A DNA stretch of 64,000 bases from Vulpes vulpes. Lineage: Eukaryota; Chordata; Mammalia; Carnivora; Canidae. The stretch lies in assembly GCF_048418805.1 (NCBI RefSeq), contig NC_132783.1, positions 106,047,279 through 106,111,278 on the forward strand, written 5' to 3'. The position numbers and the translations under genes were made by a program. Position 1 is the stretch's first letter, and each line of letters starts with the position of its first letter. Of the stretch, positions 58,875 to 64,000 are shown piece by piece. The notes under the pieces were generated by a model. The model saw nothing but the letters and a program-made list of their open reading frames with translations, was not told the DNA's origin and searched no databases.

Positions 58875-58972
58875 AGAAAATTTTTTTATGAGAGACAGAG
58901 AACATTTCATTTAAGGAACGTTCAAAGTTGGCATCCCTATAATAAAAATCAATTGCAAAATTTATGCTAATG

Positions 58973-60360
58973 CTAATATTTTACCAATTTCTTCTTTAAG
59001 AATGTCTTCTCACAAAGATAGGTATTGTCAAGTACCAATACTAATTCATGAGCATATAATTTTAATTGAGGATATTTGTCATTTGGAAGACATTTACAAT
59101 TCTATTAGATTCTTCTCTTGGTATTTGTCTTTCAGCATGTCATTACAATGTAGATTAAATACTCCAATAGAAGGTTTAGTGGAAGTTCTTCAGTTGTGCA
59201 GTTAAATGGATTTTGCAATATGGAAATTCCCTTGCTTTGAAGTCCAAAAAAAATGATACGGATCTTTAGGCTGAGCTTAAAAAGCATATCTACTGTAAAT
59301 GTGTATGGAACTGTATATCTTACTTCTTGTTTTAACACAATAGTATAAAGAAGCATGACATCACTTGTGATTCAATGTTCATTATTATCAAGATATACTG
59401 TAGCATAAATTTCAAAAGTAAGTGCTACTTTGTCCTATAATTTTAGTTTTAATTTTTTATACAAATTGTCAAGTCTTCACTAAAAGCAAGTTAATTTCCA
59501 ATATGTGCCCTGTTCCATAACAACTGAAGACAGTTCTTCTTATTCAAAAAAATTTCAATCTCATTCCTAAACTCAAACAATTGCAATGAAATTGTATTCC
59601 TGTTTAGTCACTAGCCTAAGCCTCTGAGTGGTGGGGTAAGCCATGATTATATTTAGCTTCTATTTTTGACAAAAATTCACAGAATTCATGATGGGTAAGT
59701 CCAGGAGAATAAATAAAGTTCACCACGGACACTACCAGTTCAATAACACATGATAGATTCAAATATTTTCTACAAATTACCTGCTAACCAATAACATGAT
59801 GACTAACTATGGGTTTTACACACTTCATATTTTTATAAGCTTTGTCCAGCTAAATCAACTCCTACTCTACACATTTTTATCCCTTCTGTTATAACACATT
59901 TTAGCAGATTCCACTTCAGATGGTACTAGATTAGTGCTTTCTTAAAGTCTTTGAAAGTATTCTTACCTTATAAATGTTCCATACTAGTTCTCCAGTGTCT
60001 TCAAACTTAGTGCTAGTTCTTCAAATAACTTAGCAATATGGTAACATCTGTCAACTCCCCAATAACAAAAGAAGTCCAATCAAAATTATTTGTCTTGTTT
60101 TACAATTGACTATTGATACCATTCCAAATGTCCTCAATTCTTTAAGCAACAGTTCCTGCTTTTAAAAGCTAACAGTTTTATACAAATTTTCTCTGAATTT
60201 ATTTCTTTGGTTATTTTAATAAAACATAATTTTGTTTAACTATCAGTAGGTGACTTTTCTTGCATAATTAACAAATGGGCCATTTGAAAGTTTACCTTGT
60301 TTTCAGCTTCCTGTTTAGTTATTGTTGTAAAGAATTCTGCTGAGATGAGATACACTCATA
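58973..60360 (-). pseudogene. hAT transposase pseudogene
   Basis: Read on the reverse strand across stops and frame changes, blocks occur in transposase order. An N-terminal part reads MAHLLIMQEKSPTDS (near 60260). A middle part gives RKYLNLSCVIELVVSVVNFI and HHEFCEFLSKIEAKY (59650-59790). Next come FEFRNEIEIFLNKKN (about 59540-59577) and LAFSEDL. Then ISILQNPFNCTTEELPLN is found (59132-59240). The C-terminal dimerisation region is KCLPNDKYPQLKLYAHELVL followed by NTYLCEKTF, ending at a stop at 58973. The order and TYLCE motif are typical of the hAT-Charlie/Zaphod transposases related to ZBED5 and GTF2IRD2-type domesticated proteins. At least five stops and several frameshifts make it non-functional. 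Confidence 0.88.
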
Positions 60361-60531
60361 AATTTTTAAAACCTTCCTGGCAATTGCTTTCTTTTGCATT
60401 AGGGATATTGTGATGTGTGCTAATTCTGGTAATATCATCACATATTTTAACAGTGTTTTTAGTATGTCTATATTGTCACTGCATAACAAACACAATTTAG
60501 GTCATCTATTCAATAATAAAGTATGATATTA

Positions 60532-60979
60532 TGTATTAGTTTCCTGTGGCTGCTGTAACAAAATGACCACCTATTAAGTGGCTTAAAGCAACACAAATTT
60601 ATTCTCTTAGAGTTCTGGGAGTTTAAACTCTGAAATAAGTCCTACAGAGTACTAAATCAAGATATCAGCAGGGTCAGTTCCTTTTGAAGCCTTTTGGGGA
60701 AAAATCCATTCCTTGCTTCTTCCAGTTTCTAGACCTGGCAGGAATTTCTTGGCTTTGTGTTGTGCAATCTTTCCTTCTGTCATCACTTCACCTTCTATGT
60801 CTGACTTTCTTACATCATTCCTATAAGGACCCTCATGATTTCACTGGACACAGCCAGGTAACCCAGGATAATGCCTCCACCTCTAACTTTTTAAGTCGAT
60901 CTTATCTATAAAATTCCCTTTACCAAATAACATACAGGTTCTGGAATTAGGACCTTTATGATATTCTGCCCACCGCACA
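60532..60979 (-). mobile_element. MaLR LTR (MLT1-type) inserted in the hAT relic
   Basis: Window strand is the reverse of an MLT1-like LTR: tgtattagtttcctgtggct, taagtggcttaaagcaacac, aaatttattctcttagagtt, cagcagggtcagttcctttt, cttcttccagtttctagacc, ataaggaccctcatgatttc. No internal region. TSD not identified. Confidence 0.85.
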
Positions 60980-61059
60980 AAATCCACTTTTGCCTTCTAG
61001 TTTATATATTATTGAGTGTACACTGATGATAAAAAGTAAATAAGACATATGCATTTTGA

Positions 61060-61248
61060 GGGACACCTGGGTGGCTCAGCGGTTGAGTGTGTGCCTTCAG
61101 CCCAGGGCATGATCCTGGAGACCCAGGATCGAGTCCCACGTCGGGCTCCCTGCAAGGAGCCCGCTTCTCCCTCTGCCTGTGTCTCTCTCTGCTTCTCTCT
61201 CTCCCTCTCTGTGTCTCTCATGAATAAATAAATAAAATCTTAAAAATA
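61060..61248 (+). mobile_element. SINEC_Cf with perfect TSD inside the hAT relic
   Basis: Sense SINE, head gggacacctgggtggctcag, gagtcccacgtcgggctccc, CT region, ATGAATAAATAAATAAAATC tail. TSD atatgcattttga at 61047-61059 and 61249-61261. Confidence 0.95.
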
Positions 61249-61573
61249 ATATGCATTTTGAAATGCTGTCAAGTTATAACAGCATCATTGCAATTTGTGG
61301 TACAATGTACATGATAAGAATATGGTCTATCCTACAAATACTCAACTCTGCTTTTGTAGCATGAAAACACTCAGAAACTATATGTAAATGTATAATCATG
61401 GCAGTATCTCACACTACAAGTTAAATTTCATATAATTTCCACATCACGAAGTATTAATCTTCTTTTGATGATTTCAACCATTAATAAAGTTTAAAAAGTT
61501 CCTATCTATCAGGCCAACACAAAATTAAATGACAGGCTGGATTTGGCCCTTGAGCCAAATTTGCTGACTCCTG

Positions 61574-61857
61574 GCACAAACCAACAGACAATGCAACAAC
61601 CAGACAAGATTTATGGATATACTTTGGACCAAGTGGTTAAAAAAATAATAATCTTACATTTAAAATTCAGGAGAATTCACATAAGAATCTTACTTTTTGT
61701 CTCCTCTTATGAAATCTGAAGATCTGGCAACACTGGGCACATATGACAAAATTGCCACAATGAAATAATTTGCTACCTTAGATAGAATGTGATCTCTTCA
61801 TTTGGTCTATTTCAATCTTACATTCCTTTGAGTATGTGATCCAGATTTCTTATCCTT
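61574..61857. other. No recognised feature
   Basis: Short AT-rich stretch between the hAT relic and a SINE. Confidence 0.5.
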
Positions 61858-62073
61858 CTTTTTTTTTTTTTAAGGATTCATTTATTTATTTGGAGAGAGA
61901 CAGACAGACAGCAAGGCTGGGGGCAGAAGGAGAGGGAGAAGGAGAGAGACAACCTCAAGCAGACTCTGCTGAGCATGGAGCCCGACATTGGCTCGATACC
62001 ATAACCCTGAGATCATGACCTGAGCGGAAACCAAGAGTCAGATGTTTAACCAACTGAACAACCCATGTGCCCC
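61858..62073 (-). mobile_element. Older CanSINE
   Basis: Reverse SINE: T-run, TTCATTTATTTATTTGGAGAG, purine-rich part, gctgagcatggagcccgaca, accctgagatcatgacctga and a reverse-read head (gcacatgggttgttcagttg). Confidence 0.9.
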
Positions 62074-62218
62074 ACCCATTGAATTTTTTAACAGTTCTTT
62101 CTTGGTTGTAATTTTTCAACTTACTGCCATCTCAAATCTTTTCCTTTGTACTAGCTCCTTACTCTCCTAAATATAGCACCCAATAGAAACTTAAAAACTT
62201 AGCACAGACCATAGTAGT

Positions 62219-62385
62219 AGTGGTTCTTAATTAACCCAGGCTATGTATTAAAATAACCCAAAGATACTTTGGGAGACAATTCCAATACTTGGATTCTACC
62301 CAAAACCAATTAAATCAGAAAAGCTGGGACTCGGGCCCCAGTGTAAGTATTTCAAACACTCCAGGTGATGTTAATATGAAAGCAA
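62219..62385 (+). mobile_element. MER5A-like hAT MITE
   Basis: agtggttcttaattaaccca, tgtattaaaataacccaaag, ttctacccaaaaccaattaa, atcagaaaagctgggactcg, ccaggtgatgttaatatgaa follow the MER5A order. The right terminal repeat is eroded. Confidence 0.75.
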
Positions 62386-62574
62386 GACCCATACGTAGTG
62401 AGTTAGAGCAATAACATTGTATTATTTTATCTTATTATGGGGCTTATGTATTCAAATTACTTTTGAGATTTTGAACGTAACAACAAATATCCAGTAAACT
62501 TCTATTTATCTTGAATATTTAGAAATTATGGACTATTTCTTTTTGATTTCTTTTTCCATTTTCAATCATTCAGT

Positions 62575-62680
62575 CTTTCATTCAACAGGAATTTATTAAA
62601 CACTACTATTTTCCACACAGTTGGCTTGATTAGACATTTACAGTGAGGATAGCTTGGTAATTCTCACTTAAGTTTTTTGA
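62575..62680 (+). mobile_element. Ancient repeat fragment, same type as 38310
   Basis: tttcattcaacaggaattta and ttaaacactactattttcca resemble the start of the old repeat. Weak. Confidence 0.4.
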
Positions 62681-62744
62681 CCTGAACTGAATTCATACTA
62701 CATCAATAATTACCAGCTTCCATATGTGGCAGACTTTCTACCAG

Positions 62745-62950
62745 GCACCTCTCCTGGATTTCTGTTTCTTCTTATAGCAACACACACTACACAGTACACT
62801 CTTACTATCTCCATAATATAATTGCTGATCCTGAGACCTTATGGGGCTACAAACTTCTCCATGGTTCCCCAACTAACAATTTGTACACAGAGGAATCTGA
62901 ACCAAGACTCCAGAGCTAAACTATCTACTCTCCACTAAACTGCCTTACAC
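62745..62950 (-). mobile_element. MIR
   Basis: Reverse MIR, best at the tRNA-like end: cagaggaatctgaaccaaga, ctccagagctaaactatcta, ccactaaactgccttacacc. Confidence 0.7.
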
Positions 62951-63376
62951 CATGTGACAAAACACACACTAAATACAATGTAATAGTTTAAGGATATAAA
63001 GTGCTTCAGGGAATTCCACTGCTTCAAGTTCAACTCTTAACAAGTAATCATTAATTTCAGGGAGATCATACATTCTATTTGCCTGTGATACACTTGGTTT
63101 ATGCCTATTTTGGGACAAGGCAAATATATTAATAGACCCAGCTTCACCCTATATAGTGTCCTAGTTTAGACAAATTATATAGTCACCTAGTTTTACAATA
63201 CTATACCAAAGTACAGGGCCAGTGAACTCTAGGCATTCAAATGCATTGTTAAACAATTTTAAAAAATGATGGCAAAGCCAAGAATTTATGTCCTGCCTAT
63301 GGCTTGACAAGTTTATGTTTAAGGAAAGTCATCCACAGTGGTGTTTATCATGTCCTGTTCTCAAAAATTCAGTAGA
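62951..63376. other. No recognised feature
   Basis: AT-rich sequence. Confidence 0.5.
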
Positions 63377-63542
63377 GGAGAAGCACCTGGGTGGCTCAGT
63401 TGGTTAAGCATGCAACACTTGATATGGACTCAGGTCACGATCTCAAGGGTTGTGAGGCTGAAACCCACTTTGGGCTGCATGCTGGGCATGAGGCCTGCTT
63501 AAGATTTTTCTCCCTCTCCCTGCTCTTCTGCCCCTCCCCCCC
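63377..63542 (+). mobile_element. CanSINE without A-tail, with TSD
   Basis: Sense SINE, head ggagaagcacctgggtggct, body, CT-rich end ctgcccctcccccc with no A-rich tail. TSD aaattcagtaga at 63365-63376 and 63543-63554. Confidence 0.88.
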
Positions 63543-63554
63543 AAATTCAGTAGA

Positions 63555-64000
63555 ACACTCTAAGTATTTTCATATTCAGAAAAGTAAGGTTTTACAATGA
63601 GAAGAGTTGCTTTAGTTATTATGACTACTTCTTTCTGTTGAAATAAAAGTTATTGACTAGCACTAAATTTTAAACATGGTCTGCGAGTAAAGGGCAAAAA
63701 TTTTTGCCTTTACGCTGTTTTCCATGTGAGAAAAGGAATTTGAGTACATTTCTCCTTCCTCTATAGTAGCCAAAGAGACAACTGAGTAGGGACAGGAATT
63801 TTTCTACTTACAAGGGGCCTTCTGTCCTGAGCTATGTCTAATACTTCCATTTTAAAGTGAGATGTAGTCAGGCATAGGGATGTAAGCTCACAACCATAAG
63901 CTAAAGAAATTTCCTATTGATTGCTTTAATCAATCCTCATAATTTATCCTATATGCTACTGGACTACTTATGAAGGTTCACAAAAAAAAAAAAAATCATG
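63555..64000. other. No firmly recognised feature
   Basis: A faint MIR-like core (cattttaaagtgagatgtag) lies near 63848. An A-run at 63981-63994 closes the window. Confidence 0.4.

Larger units (their letters stand above)
58449..61573 (-). mobile_element. Decayed autonomous hAT transposon (Charlie/Zaphod-like)
   Basis: Left end caagtgtcaacaacattttc with gataataaatattttaggtt; right end ctggatttggcccttgagcc with tttgctgactcctg. These are the two ends of a common mammalian hAT family, here about 3.1 kb apart instead of the few hundred bases of its short derivatives. Transposase blocks lie between them on the reverse strand. Later insertions are a SINE (58664-58874), a MaLR LTR (60532-60979) and a SINEC_Cf (61060-61248). 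Without them the element is about 2.3 kb, so it is also internally shortened or decayed. I found no matching 8-bp TSD. Confidence 0.85.

Noticed and set aside
1..64000. CRISPR array, operon, tRNA or rRNA genes
   Set aside because: The DNA is mammalian. tRNA-like boxes occur only inside SINEs and MIRs, and no spaced repeat array or rRNA-like sequence was seen.
1..64000. Mitochondrial insertion or viral genome integration
   Set aside because: I recognised no mitochondrial gene order. The only retrovirus-related sequences are MaLR solo LTRs without coding regions.

Overview
The window is nuclear DNA from a dog-like carnivore, most likely dog or a close canid. The diagnosis rests on many copies of the canid tRNA-derived SINE family (SINEC_Cf type: head like gggatccctgggtggc, B-box region, CT-rich stretch, ATGAATAAATAAATAAAATC tail) and on LINE-1 3' ends of the canid type. 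I see no intact protein-coding gene, tRNA, rRNA, CRISPR array or CpG island. All long open frames are short, and most are repeat-derived. It reads as AT-rich intergenic or deep intronic DNA.

Layout. 1-5.6 kb: mostly unrecognised sequence with two SINEs and one old repeat. 5.67-8.09 kb: an old LINE-1 carrying a SINE, an internal deletion and a 28-bp insertion copied from 1.25 kb downstream. 9-12 kb: AT/CA microsatellites, four reverse-strand MIRs and a diverged local duplication. 12.6-31 kb: scattered SINEs, many with clear target-site duplications (TSDs), between long unrecognised stretches; a near-perfect 24-bp hairpin sits at 16.65 kb. 31.6-36 kb: LINE-1 pieces, including a young truncated canid L1 with a 17-bp TSD in a previously duplicated site, and a SINE-in-SINE nest. 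37-43.8 kb: old LTR, hAT and LINE remnants, a polypurine tract and more SINEs. 43.8-46.3 kb: no recognised repeats, but one 45-bp segment bounded by strong splice-site-like sequences. 46.3-50.4 kb: L2, MIR and old L1 remnants with one very young SINEC_Cf. 52-55 kb: a small hAT derivative and a 1.9-kb canid L1. 56.1-61.6 kb: the most informative part, with a Tigger1 relic whose transposase is still readable and, 1 kb further on, a 3.1-kb hAT (Charlie/Zaphod-like) relic with recognisable transposase blocks broken by stops, two SINEs and an LTR. 61.6-64 kb: SINEs, a MER5A-like element and a MIR.

Nothing here works together as a pathway. The window is a layered record of transposition: L2/MIR and DNA transposons first, then MaLR LTRs and old L1s, then carnivore SINEs, then canid L1 and SINEC_Cf. 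I found no previously undescribed functional system. The leads most worth checking are the candidate mini-exon at 44480-44524, the hAT relic with its short derivative, the templated 28-bp insertion, and three direct-repeat/poly(A)/direct-repeat scars that look like body-less retrotransposition events. Repeat family names come from remembered consensus sequences, not from a database search.
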